Source: Favolaschia claudopus (lineage: Eukaryota; Basidiomycota; Agaricomycetes; Agaricales; Mycenaceae). Taken from it: DNA of 64,000 nt. The stretch is from contig JAWWNJ010000029.1 of assembly GCA_037176885.1 (NCBI GenBank), forward strand, positions 372,001 through 436,000. The letters run 5' to 3'. Shown piece by piece: positions 1 to 10,871 of the stretch. The position numbers and the translations under genes are program-made. The stretch's first letter is position 1, and each line of letters begins with the position of its first letter. The notes beneath the pieces are model-generated. The model was not told the DNA's origin. It did not search any database and saw nothing but the letters and a program-made list of their open reading frames with translations.

Positions 1-3000
1 ACATTTGATCGAGAGTTCATACTGAACAAAATTATACTAATATTTCAGAGTATGTTACATTGGTGGTTGTCATTTCTCCCGGACGCAGACGGACTTTGGC
101 ATGGCTACGATGACGGATTCGAGAAAGCGCTGTATAGAGTTGTCCATGAGAGAAAACGGGCCGCGTCAGATCTACTCCAAGCATATTCAAGGTCAGGCCT
201 TGGCAACTGTTGAATGTTGTTGCATAAGCCGGTCCCAGAGGAAATTGTCGACGTGAAAGTGTGTGGCCGGAGGAAAGAGTTGAAGAGAAGTTTATGCGAG
301 GAATAAGGATATCTTCTTCATCGATCCGACTCACCGCGCCCGCAATTCCTCGTAATATTCGTACAGTGATCAGGCGAGTTCCTATGCTGGTCACTACGAC
401 CCGCACATTTTTGACGAGCCCACGATCAACTGAAAAATTCCGGAGTAGTCGGAAAACTGCATTCGTCTTGATGAAGAGTGAATGAGGTGGTAGACCCGAA
501 GGTGTGTGCTTTGCCACATAATCGAGAATGCTATCCGGTGCCTCTAGGCCGATATCCTCGACCTCATCCAAGCTATCAGCCGCAAGGTACGTTCGGCTGA
601 TGCCGTCAACCATGCCGAGCATGTTGTTGTTATAACTGTCCCACCTGGACATTTGTTGGCGCAAGTATCGCACGGAACAGGCACGCTAATGGATCAGCGA
701 TTACCTCCTGCGGATATACAAAGGATATTAGATCCTTGGCCGAGGAAGTTTGAGAGAGAAGGTCAAGTGTAATGTCTGGTCCGGCGCCATCACCAATTCC
801 ATCAACGAATGCCGCGAATTCAGGATCTTCTGCATTTCTTATAGGTATCGTGAGGCGAAATATCTGAAAGCAATCAAAGAGAGGGGAAGACTTGATTGAC
901 GCATCCACAACTTGGGCTCTCGAACCTCGAGGAATTACCGGACAGGTTTGACGGAAATCTCCAAGTAAAAGTACAACCTTTCCACCAAAAACTTGGTTAT
1001 TTCCCATGACCCGTCGACAAACCTCTTCAACGCAAGCAAGAACAGCGCGGTTAGCCATGGGAGCTTCATCCCAAATAATAAGAGCTGCCTCGCGTAAAAG
1101 CTCGCCGCGAGGATCCTCTGTTCAATCGGGGACTCCAGCATCTCGTTCTTCTGATTTACAGGAACCTTGCCAGATCGTTAGCGGCAGGAAGCGAAATCAG
1201 TGTAACAGAAAAATGACCTTGAATGCAGAGTGGGTTGTGCGTCCTCCGGGGTATAGCTGTGCCGCAAAGGCAGCAGTAGCTGTTGGAATTACAATTTTCC
1301 CTATCGATCTAATCCTGTCACATAGTGCGTTTACGAGAGTTGTTTTTCCGCGCCCGGCCTTTCCGTCGATGAAAGCGCAGAGTCCGCGATGTTCCAGAAC
1401 GGCAGAAAGAATATGCTCGTAGATTGAAAGCTGATCATTGTTGAATATTCTTACAATCTCGTTTGCGCTATGCCAGTGTTCGAGTTGCGATGCAAGTGGT
1501 GCCCAGCGAGACAGCTCATGCATCACCTCTCTTGTGTGGATGGTTGCCTCGGGTAATCCAAAGTCAGAAAGTCGCTTCCCGTATTCCTCGAGCAGCTTGC
1601 TGATGTCCGATAATGCAAGATTCATCCCAATCTCGTGAACGTTGTTGTTTTGAAGCATGAAGTCATACGAAAAACTTCTTGGAAGCTATCCCAGAGTGTG
1701 AGTGGTGCCGGCACGCATTCATTCACCAAGAGGTGTACAAATAGAACGCGGAGCTCGCGCGGTGTGCGCAGAGATTGAACAGCCTCCATCATTGCAAACG
1801 TAGCCTCGTTAGTGTCCGAAAACAGCCCGAGTTCAAGCGCAGCTTCTTGAAAGGTTGGCAGAGTGATCCTTTCCACAGTACGAACCTGCTCGAAGATCGA
1901 CACGGACGGGTTTGGAGAAGTGCTCGGAGATAGAATAGTTCTCCTTGAGATGGACGAACATTTCGGATGCGGCTGACATGCGAGTGGGACGAATTGCGCA
2001 TTATGACATGCATTCGGGGTGAGCCGGTAGAATTTTCCTGCTCGATGAAATAGTTGGGTTTACCCTCCTTCTCTGGCGAATATTTTGCAATACGGAACTG
2101 TGTATAATATTCCGCATATGATAGATTGTCAAACTGCTTGGCGCAACCGTCAGCCGCTATAAATGAGCCGCTAGGCCGAAGAAAATAGCGATTCAAGAGG
2201 GATAAAACGCTGTGGTTCCCCGTGCGGTGGTATTGGTGGTAGGTGGAGGAGTCGGGAAGATGAATCGGCAGTGCTGTGACCGATGGTTCCTTTTTGCTAA
2301 CATGAAACCCCATAATGCGCCACGCCGCCTCGCCGGCTGACAGATATCGTGCGTCCCAAAATTCTTCTATCTCGTCAATTTCGTGTTTCACTCGACTGTG
2401 CAACACGATACCGAGCACTATCAGCAGCTAATGTAGAGTCACTGTCAATAAAGAGGTTGAAACCGGCTGCTTGACTTACGTTTATGAATATATTTGAAGA
2501 GGTACTGAAATATATGGGAGCTGCTCGCAACTTCGAAGTTGATATGGCATTTGAACAGGCGGAGGAGCGGAAGACAATGTGGAACAACCATTTCATCTCC
2601 TGCACGCCGGCGTCGATAATGAACTCTACCCTCGACATCGATTGTTGTTGTTTCCTGTAGCGGGTGCGGATAGTTGAACCGGCAGGTCCTTTTTTCCGTC
2701 AGCCGATTCACGTTGGCAATATTTTGAGCAGGGTCTTGTCGGAGGCGGATGATTGTGCATCATGAACTTGCGAACTAACTCCGCATCGGCGGCGTCAGCG
2801 GGGATTTCGGCAGAGACAATTCTATCGATGTCGGATGGATCGAGGGAGTCCACGGGGAATCTTGTCAAAATGTGCGAGTGAGGCAGCCCCCGCTTTTGAA
2901 ATTCGACGCAATGAATGCAGTACTGCGGCCGGCCAACATGAATAAACATTGTTTTGATGGCCTGCATCAACAGGGATAACTTGCGTTTGAAGACACGGAC

Positions 3001-4396
3001 AACGACGACAGGCACGTCGGTAAAATTCTGGCCGTCACGTAATTGACTCTGAATTTCCGGCCAATCTGGATTGCACGTCATGGTGATGAAGAAGGTTGGG
3101 TTTCCGTACGCAGCTGCGATAGCCAAAGAATCCGAGACTTGCTCGGCAGCCCATCGCTTGGAACCGAGGAATGATGCAGGAAGGTAGATGTTTTCATTTG
3201 GTTCCAGTTCGGAGGTTTCCATGAGTGCAGCATCGTTCTGGCGTAGACGTAGTTGGTTTGAACGGATGTATGTTAGTCGTGACTCTAGATCACGGCTGAA
3301 CATGTCAACAATATATTCATTAGCCAGGCGGCCAAAGATGCGAAACCGTGGTTCGCGGAGTAGTCGCGCACGATAGTGCCACATTTGAGTTGTCGGAATA
3401 TCACTGTTTGCATCCAGAGATGGATCGAGTCGCCCGTCATGCGTTGTGCCAACGACACCCCATCCCAAAGTACCGTGCGGAAAGAGCAGAGGGTATGCTA
3501 AAGGTTCCCAGTAACGGCTGACAGTTGATACAGATTGATTTTCGCCGCCGACAGTCACGACAATCATGCGTCGTGATTTGATATCTGCTCGAGTAGTATT
3601 TGAATAGGACATCACTGCAGCGATTTCCGAGGCACCAGTGTCTTCCAAAATGAGCCGCGCAGTAGTCGCCGAACTCGTCACATTGAGCTGACCCAGATAA
3701 CGAAGATTTATGGCAAAAGAGTTGACACGCAGAAGAGCTCGCTTGAACGCATCAACCCAGGGGGTTGGAATAGACTCGAACCAGCTAGCATTTTGATGAG
3801 GTGGTGCCGTTTCAAGAAATCCGTCGTATAATAACCACCGTACTGCCGAGTTGTCGTGATTCGGCCGAACTCGGTGATAGACTCGACCCTGTATTGCCAA
3901 AAATCCGGGGGGACCTTCTATGTGAGGGAATGGTTGAGTTGTTTCGAGAGACGCGAATGAAAACAGTAAATTCAAGACACGCGATAGGTGTGAAATTCGA
4001 GGATCTTCAATGAATGTTGTGTATTCAGGGGGGAGGGGAGGAAGTGGCTTAACGTCTCCAATTTTGACCCTCCCGGACCGCAACAAAACCCGCTATCTTC
4101 TCCAGTCAGAAGTGCTATGCCGCATGTCGAGCAACAGTGACTGCGGTTGCCACGTTTCGCACCCCAAGCAAGCCTTGGGTTAGATATTGGGCCAATTTCC
4201 CAGAGATTTGTTGGTGTAGCCATGAATCTGGAAAGGGGCTGAGTATTGTATCTTCTAAGGTAGGTGGAACACCAGTACAGTGTTGACGAGCTGGAAGAGA
4301 GAGAGTGCGAAGAAGAGCCTGTCGGCCCGATAAATTGCGATCACCGGTAACTAACTTTCTCACGCGGTTCGAGTCGATTTTTGTCACAGAATTCAA
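1..4396 (-). mobile_element. Helitron rolling-circle transposon, open at left edge
   Basis: The stretch is filled by a degraded Rep/helicase reading in several frames on the minus strand, which is diagnostic of Helitrons. The coding end lies at 32, so the 3' terminus (CTRR plus hairpin, expected at lower coordinates) falls outside the window. The 5' TC terminus should lie to the right of about 4,220, but I could not place it. Reading continues in another frame up to about 4,396. The copy is not intact, and a flanking A/T target cannot be checked here. Confidence 0.8.
32..4223 (-). pseudogene. Helitron Rep/helicase, frameshifted
   Basis: The N-terminal zinc-finger-like segment (CSTCGIALLTGEDSGFCCG) lies near 4,090-4,150. 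The Rep segment follows at 2,626-4,086 with FFITMTCNPDW and the HUH-type PHSH motif. The two-tyrosine YLFKYIHK motif lies near 2,480. The PIF1-like helicase has Walker A (GKAGRGKTT, about 1,340), DEAP (about 1,065), GDFRQTCPVI (about 960) and a C-terminal LYTALSRI motif ending at 32. About 52 bp between FK and VPVNQ (around 1,143-1,195) fits a GT-AG intron. At least four frame changes (about 4,075, 2,700 in an A-run, 2,400 and 1,900) break the reading. Family assignment is secure; activity is unlikely. Confidence 0.85.
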
Positions 4397-5465
4397 GCCG
4401 AATGTGCTACAGCGATCTTGATTTCCTTACATCTCATAGCTCAAGACAAACAGAGTTTTAGTTTCACGCAGATCAAGGCAAACAGAAGAAGGATGAACAG
4501 GAATACCCTTGCCAATCATGCAACAACTGAGGCGCAAACATAGCACCTATGGTCAGACACAGCGTCGACGCCTCAGCTGGTGACATGCTTGGGGGGGAAG
4601 CATGGAGGGAGACAAAAGAATGAGAGGTGAGAGTTCAAGAAATTGTTCCGGGTGAATGATGTGAAGGGGGAGGAGAGAAACGAAACAATGTAGAATAGAC
4701 TCACTTTTTAAGTATTGCCGCGTGTCAGTCCCACATCTCCAACTTTGGCGGCCACCAAAGCTCCCACCTAACCCAAAATGTCCTTTCTAACGCGAAGTAT
4801 CCCGCGAAAGCCGGTGGCAGGGCGCTTTGAGCAGCAGCCCACATCCATCCAGTACTCTCAAGCGGCGCAGCTTTCTGGTGTGGTGGAGACAGTATAAGAT
4901 AGAGCATTGAGCTGTGTTTCTGAGTCATCAAAGACAACGCCAGGTTATGAGGATGGGTGGCAAGGTGGCGGGAGGAAGCAAGGAGAAAGAGAGTCAACGC
5001 GTTGTTATGCCTTGTTTACGCTCCCACGGCCACGGTCAGCTGATCATTCAACACTTTCGGTGGAAACTTTTCAATTTGGGAACGGTGGCTTACGGTTGTT
5101 TATGAAAATCTTGTAACAACAGTGTGAAGAGTAGACTAAAAGTAAGAGCTCTGTTGTGCAAAGCAAGGGCCCCCCTCCCCCCCCACCCCCAAGTAAGATA
5201 AAGATAATACCAGCGTCTATCTTGATAAGTAGTGGGCGCTAAAAACGGACTTGCAGTCCGATGTCGTGGCGCTCAGGTTTTATGTGAATGAATGAGTTTG
5301 TGATCAGGTTTGAAAGTATTTGGGGTGCAAGTAGTAGAAGTACGAGTCAATACAGGAGGTAACAGACAGTAGTAGACATAGAGATATTGTAACCTGAACC
5401 CGCAACAGACAGATCAGAAGGAAGTAAGATAGCGGTTGAGAGGGATCGAGGGGCAGCCTTGAAGC
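4397..5465. other. Gene-free stretch, C-rich tract
   Basis: I see no supported coding sequence here. Short open frames on both strands lack recognisable content. A cytosine-rich run sits at about 5,169-5,191. The stretch may hold the Helitron 5' flank and the 3' UTR of the minus-strand gene that ends at 5,466. Confidence 0.4.
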
Positions 5466-6136
5466 TCATTCAAAGTCAAATTCGAACTCGACATCTTCCA
5501 ACGGCGGAGGGCCCTTGTATAATTGGTCAATAGTGCAATGATATATATGACGAAATATTTGTTGGAACGTACCTCCGAGCCTTCGGTAACAGTGCTTGAG
5601 AGGCTTCCGGGCTCGAAGGCCTCGTGATATTCCGGATGGTGTTTGAATAGGTGATTGAGGTTGGTTGCCATTGACGGAACACTAGATAACATTTACCAAT
5701 CATCAGGTTGATATCACAGCGCGGTATGAGGATGTAAACATACAATACACCTGAAATGTGCTCGTTGTAGGGGGGTTTCACGAAGCTAATCTGGATATAA
5801 AGTTCATTAACTGAGCGCAAGTAGGGTGGTAAGGAATAATATACTGGAGAAGACCGAGAGATTGCGAGTTCGGCAAGAGTAGGAAGAGAGCGATGATCAA
5901 TTGGATCGGAGTGAACAGGTTCTTCTTTGGGTGCCTCGATGTCGCAACCCATCGCAGCGGTGCCAAAGAGACGACGAATGTGCATATACGCAGAAGAAAA
6001 GAGGCGGAGGAGAGCTATGACATTGTCAGTAATCTTTTTGTCGAAAAGTAAGCCAACACATACAGTGGAGGAAATGCATTTGTGAGAGTGTGAGTTGGGA
6101 AACGGAGGCAGAAGGATTTCGTTGCATAGGAGCCAT
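5466..6136 (-). CDS. Hypothetical protein A, multi-exon
   Basis: I do not recognise this gene. A consistent model starts at 6,136 (MAPMQRNPSASVSQLTL...), crosses a short intron after HFLH, and continues through GCDIEAPKEEPV and SSPVYYSLPPYL. It passes introns near 5,700-5,750 and 5,515-5,575 and ends with an acidic tail (GPPPLEDVEFEFDFE) at the TGA at 5,466. The product is roughly 150-170 residues. A hydrophobic/aromatic middle and acidic C-terminus are visible, with no signal peptide or catalytic motif. It lies downstream of and on the same strand as hypothetical B. The introns have ordinary GT/AG ends, which supports a real gene. Exon borders are uncertain. Confidence 0.45.
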
Positions 6137-6230
6137 TAAATGAGTGAATTCAGAGGCCGGGAATACAGTTCAGAGCCGGGCCAATTGCCTTGTATTTTAT
6201 TTTAGCAGCTGTTGCGCGAGAAAGTGGAAC

Positions 6231-7006
6231 TTACTTGACTTTAAGAAGAAGTTCCGTTATGTTCGCGTTGCTTCGAACTGCTGAACTGTCCGAATCGGGT
6301 GGCCAGACGGAGACCGGATGATGGTACTGCGAAGATTTGAATTCCGCGGGGTTTTGGTTGGCGCGGAGAGTAGCCTTCGCAAATGCGGAAGCAAGGTTTT
6401 GGTCGTAGAGGAGAAGACCAAAAGTTCCGCCGATCTCAAGACGGTAGGAAATACAGACCAAGTTGAAGCGAACATAGTCGCAGTCACGGATGAAGAAATC
6501 CTGGAAGCGAAGAAGAAAATATGCCAAGTCGACGACATGGTACGGTTCGATACTTGGAATGTAAAATGCGACCGCAAAACGGGCAAGTTTGAATTTACGA
6601 TGTAGATTGAATTGGGAAGTCTTCATCCAGATCAATAATATTGGAGTTTGCTTAACATGGCGAATGGTGAGAAGTTCTGAATCGAGTCGGTATTGTGTTG
6701 AGCCGGGCTAGGGTAAATAAGATTCAGCTACAGCTTACGATCCGTAAAAGGAAAGCAAACTGCTATCAGAGCGGGTAAGTTCGCCATTCCCACTGCAATG
6801 CCAGTGTCCCAGGCCGAATTGACTACTGCTAGAATTTCGTCCCGTACTTCGGATGAGGAGTGGACAATGTCTTGTCCTTCCTCGGGTACATTCAATTGTC
6901 GTTGAGCTACGAAAAACGGTCAGCACGAATCAATTTTCATGAGCCATTGGAACATACCTCGACGTGCCAAGGGGCGAAAGAAAAGGAAATAAGAATGTGC
7001 GGACAT
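6231..7006 (-). CDS. Hypothetical protein B, multi-exon
   Basis: I do not recognise this gene. A start at 7,006 gives MSAHSYFLFFRPLARR. An intron of about 55 bp joins to an exon reading QRQLNVPEEGQD and GIAVGMANLPALIAVCFPF. After a further intron a long 3' exon (6,231-6,650) reads RKFKLARFAVAFYIPSIEP and ends in LLLKVK. The GMANLPALIAVCF stretch could be a short hydrophobic helix, but no family motif is evident. Possible extra introns inside the last exon (GT at about 6,559, AG at about 6,507) would change the tail. The model rests on splice signals and open frame only. Confidence 0.35.
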
Positions 7007-7846
7007 TTGCTGTGATACATTGAACTGATTGGAATGAGGCAACTTTATAGATTCCGGGGAGAAAAAAAGGACACAGAAACCCGCAGTCTAACCAAAAAAG
7101 TACCACTCAGCATTGAAGCAACGAAGAGGTGCAAAGACTTACTATGGAACTACACCTGCCTACACGGAGAATTTTCCGACCCCATTATTCAGCGCCACGG
7201 CTAAGCGTGAGAGATTGCGGTGTTCACCGAAAGACAAATATTGAACTCGGGGTAAAACCAAGGTGTGATAGAGGTGGCTGACCAGGCTGCAGTTTTGCGA
7301 TGATGGGACGAAAAAAGAGATAATGTGAGGCACAATCTTATTGCATTCGCAATGCTGAGGGTTTACGAGTAGCGCTTGAGGATTTTCGAATGCTAATAAG
7401 CTTCAAGAATATCAGGTTCTAGCGTGACAACTGCCAACAGTCGGGGTCAGAAGTCGGCGGAGAATGGTCGGTGGAGATGGAGACAGCTTTGTCGATGCGC
7501 AAAACGGAGTCTCGGCGCTCAAACGCAAATTGGATCGCTGTCGCACTTTGTTCATAGGTGCTGGGTAGGATATGGCTGAAACTCAGCCAAAACTCGGCGG
7601 TGAAATGGACGGAGAAAGCAAGAGGAGGAGTGACGTATTGCTTTTTGATGCATCAACTGAATTTTCCCACCAAGTCGAGCGCAGAGTTTAGTTTAAAGAG
7701 ACACAAATCAAAAGAGAGAGACATAAGAGCCACTATGAAACGTATCGATTCGCTAGCTAATAGTACAGATGTGGCATCAGTAACACACAATCTCAAGGAG
7801 GCGACGAAAAAAAAACATAGAATGATTTCTCCAACGCTAGGTTCGC
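7007..7846. other. Gene-free stretch
   Basis: No supported gene. A 108-codon plus-strand frame at 7,558-7,884 has low-complexity basic composition, no family signal, and overlaps the end of the neighbouring minus-strand gene. The stretch probably contains the promoter of hypothetical B and the 3' UTR of the gene ending at 7,847. Confidence 0.4.
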
Positions 7847-9051
7847 TCAGTTCAGCTTCGCCTTCTTCTTACCCTTTCCCTTGACCGGGGAGTCGTCCTC
7901 CAGATCGTCAATCTCCTCAATGTCGGAAATGGGAGCAAGGTGAGGGCTGAGGCTAGCAGATGCCTTGCGCTTTGGTGCTTTAGATCTGTGTTGCAGAAAA
8001 AGAATCAGAACTGGGATGAAATTAATGTAAAGAAGTACCTCGTTTCGTATGCGCTGGATGGTCCCGCTACAGGAGGGAAGGTGAGCGAAGACCTTAAGTA
8101 AGATCAGCATTGATATAATAAATAGAAGAGATGTAAATTTACTGAGCCGAAGCCGTTGTAGGCTTTGCAGGCGTAGACGGTGTGGTCTTGGGGGGTGCCG
8201 GCGATGCGTTGGACGCCGGAGTCGACGTCGAGCCAAGCGCAATGTATTTGCGGCGCTTAGGTGTCGCAACAGCAGGATCAGCGGTCGGATTAGAGGAAAC
8301 GGCGGTGGATTGAGCGAGAAGATGAGGTCCGATGCTCAGCGTGATGTGTTCGAGAGAAAACTGAAGGTGACCTGAGTTCCCGAATCCAGTACAGACCCCC
8401 AGAAAGCCGCTGCAGCTCTGGGGGCGAGGCATCGGCGTATTTGCCCAGCGTCGAGTTGCCGGAACCAAGCACCTAGAGATAGAAAGTGAACAATGAGAAC
8501 GTAGTATCAAGTACCGATGAAAAACAAAAAACAAAACTCACTCGATGGCAAAGTTCTTCAGAGAGCCATTGACGTACTCCGCCATGGACAATACGAACGT
8601 CTTGGTGTTATCGTCATGAACGTGTGGAGTGTGGTGAGCCGGAAGATGGCCCAAGCCATATGCGAAGGTCGGGCAGTCCGGAACTTGGGCCTGGTATTCG
8701 AGTATCAGTTCTGATCATAAGTTTAGAAGCGTAACTCACATCGTAATTCTCGTCGTTAGGATTCCCTGGCACAACAGAGAGTTGGAAAGCATCGAGCTCG
8801 ACCGGTTGGCCAACTGGAGCCGAAGCTTTGGCAATTACATACGCCAGTGTATTGTCGGGGAGTGGAGCATCGCCGGCTGCGGAATAGACGCGCAGAGTTG
8901 CGGCCGGAAACGTCGTCTCGTCGTCGGAGAGAGTCTTGAGCGAGGTCACATAGTGATTGTAGTGGCGGGGGTAGGTAGCTCCAGGAATTTGAGCGGCGAC
9001 GCGCTTTCCGCCCGCGAGAGCCATGAAACCAAGAAGGAGGAAGGTCGACAT
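7847..9051 (-). CDS. Basidiomycete-type hypothetical protein with basic tail
   Basis: Five exons splice cleanly. Exon 1 starts at 9,051 (MSTFLLLGFMALAGGKR) and contains PAATLRVYSAAGDAPLPDN. The next exon starts AQVPDCPTFAYGLGHLP and ends in the GA of a Glu codon. An intron at about 8,472-8,540 leads to CLVPATRRWANTPMPRP and GHLQFSLEHITLSIGP. A short exon follows, then the last exon, whose tail is acidic then lysine-rich (SPVKGKGKKKAKLN). The pattern resembles a family I recall from mushroom-forming fungi, possibly with an OB-like beta domain. The basic tail suggests nucleic-acid or nuclear association, which is inference. It is divergent with UBC7, 538 bp apart. Confidence 0.65.
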
Positions 9052-9589
9052 GGTGGAGAAGAATGAGACGGAAAAGCCACCAGGATTGTTGGATATATGT
9101 ATAGGAAGGTGTCGCTAATCAGGCACCATTAATGCCGAAAAGGTAGTTTGAGAGTCGAGTTTGGTTGAACAGATCGAGCGGCGGAGAAGTTCTAACTGCC
9201 GCGAGTCGGCAATTCAGTTGAACTCAATCAGTCGCGCCTCGGGGACGGAAAACTCCGAGACGAAATTGGAAGGATTCAAGACATGTAGCGCCAGAGAAAT
9301 TGCAGGGTCGACCGAATTGAGAAGTGTGACGTGGAGAGACGGAAGAGGGTATTCAGAACGTGACTATGGGTAAAGTGGGTGATGATCAGATGGTGCAAAT
9401 AGTTGTCAACTGATTCGGGCTATCTGCTTAATACAGGAGGTATCAAGGACCGCGAAAGAAGCTCCCGAGCCGGAGACTTTGCACGTGCCGAGTCGGCTAC
9501 TTCCGCGAAACAGCTTGCACCTTAACCACCACCTCGACTTTGGATTCCTTTGAGCTCAACTTTGACTCTTTGATTCGACAGAGCGCACG
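9052..9589. promoter_or_regulatory. Divergent promoter region
   Basis: This 538 bp gap separates the start codons of the minus-strand hypothetical gene (9,051) and UBC7 (9,590). It must hold both promoters. I see no clear TATA box and no supported ORF. Confidence 0.5.
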
Positions 9590-10495
9590 ATGTCGAAGCC
9601 AGGAACTCCCTCATCTAACACACTCCTTCTCCGTCGTCAATTGACCGAGCTCACCAAGCGTCCAGTTGAGGGCTTCTCAGCCGGTTTGCTCGCCACTCCT
9701 GTCTCCTACGCTTCCCCTCATCCTTGTGTAGGTCTCGTAGACGACGATAATCTGTATGAATGGGAAATCCTTGTCATCGGGTACGTGGATGTGTTTCTCC
9801 CGAATGCTGTCGTCCTGAGTTCTTTCAAGTCCCCCAGACACTCTCTAGTACGCAGCCATACATCCGTCTTTGCTTTAGCTAATGGACCACAGTGAAGGCG
9901 GTTTCTTCAAAGCCCGGCTCAGCTTTCCAGAGGAGTTCCCGCTTCTTCCTCCGAAGATGCGATTCATCACTCCGATGTGGCACCCTAATAGTCAGTCGGC
10001 CTAACAAACGCGCGTCGATTTATTGCTGATCGGCGGCAACTAGTCTATCCCGATGGTATAGTCTGCGTCTCCATTCTCGTCAGTTTCTCGCACCGTCTTC
10101 AATTCATGGTCTCTGATTTTTTTCGGATATTTTAAATAGCACGCCCCCGGCGAAGATCAGTATGGATATGAAGATGCGGGTGAGAGGTGGATGCCTGTGC
10201 ATACCGTCGAGTCTATCGTGCGTCTCTCGCCCCCGAATATCGCATTACCCTGGTTAATCGATCGTTGCCCCACATCCAGCTTGTCAGCGTCATCTCGCTT
10301 CTGTCGTCCGACACACCCAACACGGATTCTCCGGCCAATGTCGAAGCTGCGATCGAGGTTCGCAAGGATATCGACGGTGAGTGTCAAATCATCATATCCG
10401 GTCGTGTGCCGAGCGCTCAGCTACTATTCATTGTAGGGTACAGGAAGAAGGTCCGACGCCTCGTACGAAGGAGTGCGGAGGAGGCGTTTGACTGA
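9590..10495 (+). CDS. UBC7: Ubiquitin-conjugating enzyme E2, UBC7/UBE2G2 type
   Basis: This E2 carries activated ubiquitin on a cysteine. In yeast, Ubc7 works with ER-associated degradation ligases at the ER membrane. Splicing about eight exons gives roughly 175 residues: FSAG/LVDDDNLYEWEILVIG, then PPDTLYEGGFFKARLSFP, the HPN motif (MWHPN), and the catalytic Cys in DGIVCVSIL near residue 94. The G2-type acidic insertion after the cysteine follows (HAPGEDQYGYEDAGERWMP), then SDTPNTDSPANVEAA. An intron of 48 bp sits inside FSAG/LVDD and reads through in frame, adding 16 false residues if missed. Introns are about 48-65 bp. No frameshift. Start supported by the leader and position. Confidence 0.95.
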
Positions 10496-10871
10496 ATGCC
10501 GTTCTTTCGTTTTTTCATTATTGTATTCCTGGTCGTCCCTCCATTGCTGTGTTTTTAAGTACATACCTCTCGCTTTTGCCATCATCCTCATGATCAATGC
10601 TCCACGTCTAATGATAAGTTCTGCTCCGATTATGGGTACATCTGGGGTTGACCTCCTCCCATTAAGTATCATCTGTTGTGCACAAGATTGTCCTGAAGAC
10701 GTGCAAAAGACGTGAAGTGGAATAAATTCTTGAAGCCAGAAGGTCGGTGTGGCAGTGCCACCGGCCGGTTCAGACCGAAAATTCGCGTTCACGTGAGTTT
10801 TCCTCGCTTAACCTCCGCTTCCCACCATCTCCCCTGAGTTCTGTTGAGGACTCGCGCAATCTCGCGTGTAC
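10496..10871. other. Intergenic, UBC7 terminator and helicase promoter
   Basis: A same-strand gap of 376 bp between UBC7 and the ERCC6L2-like gene. It is AT-moderate, with no open frame carrying family signal. Confidence 0.4.

Noticed and set aside
4360..4380. tRNA B-box-like ggttcgagtc
   Set aside because: No A box or cloverleaf around it and it lies in the Helitron N-terminal region.
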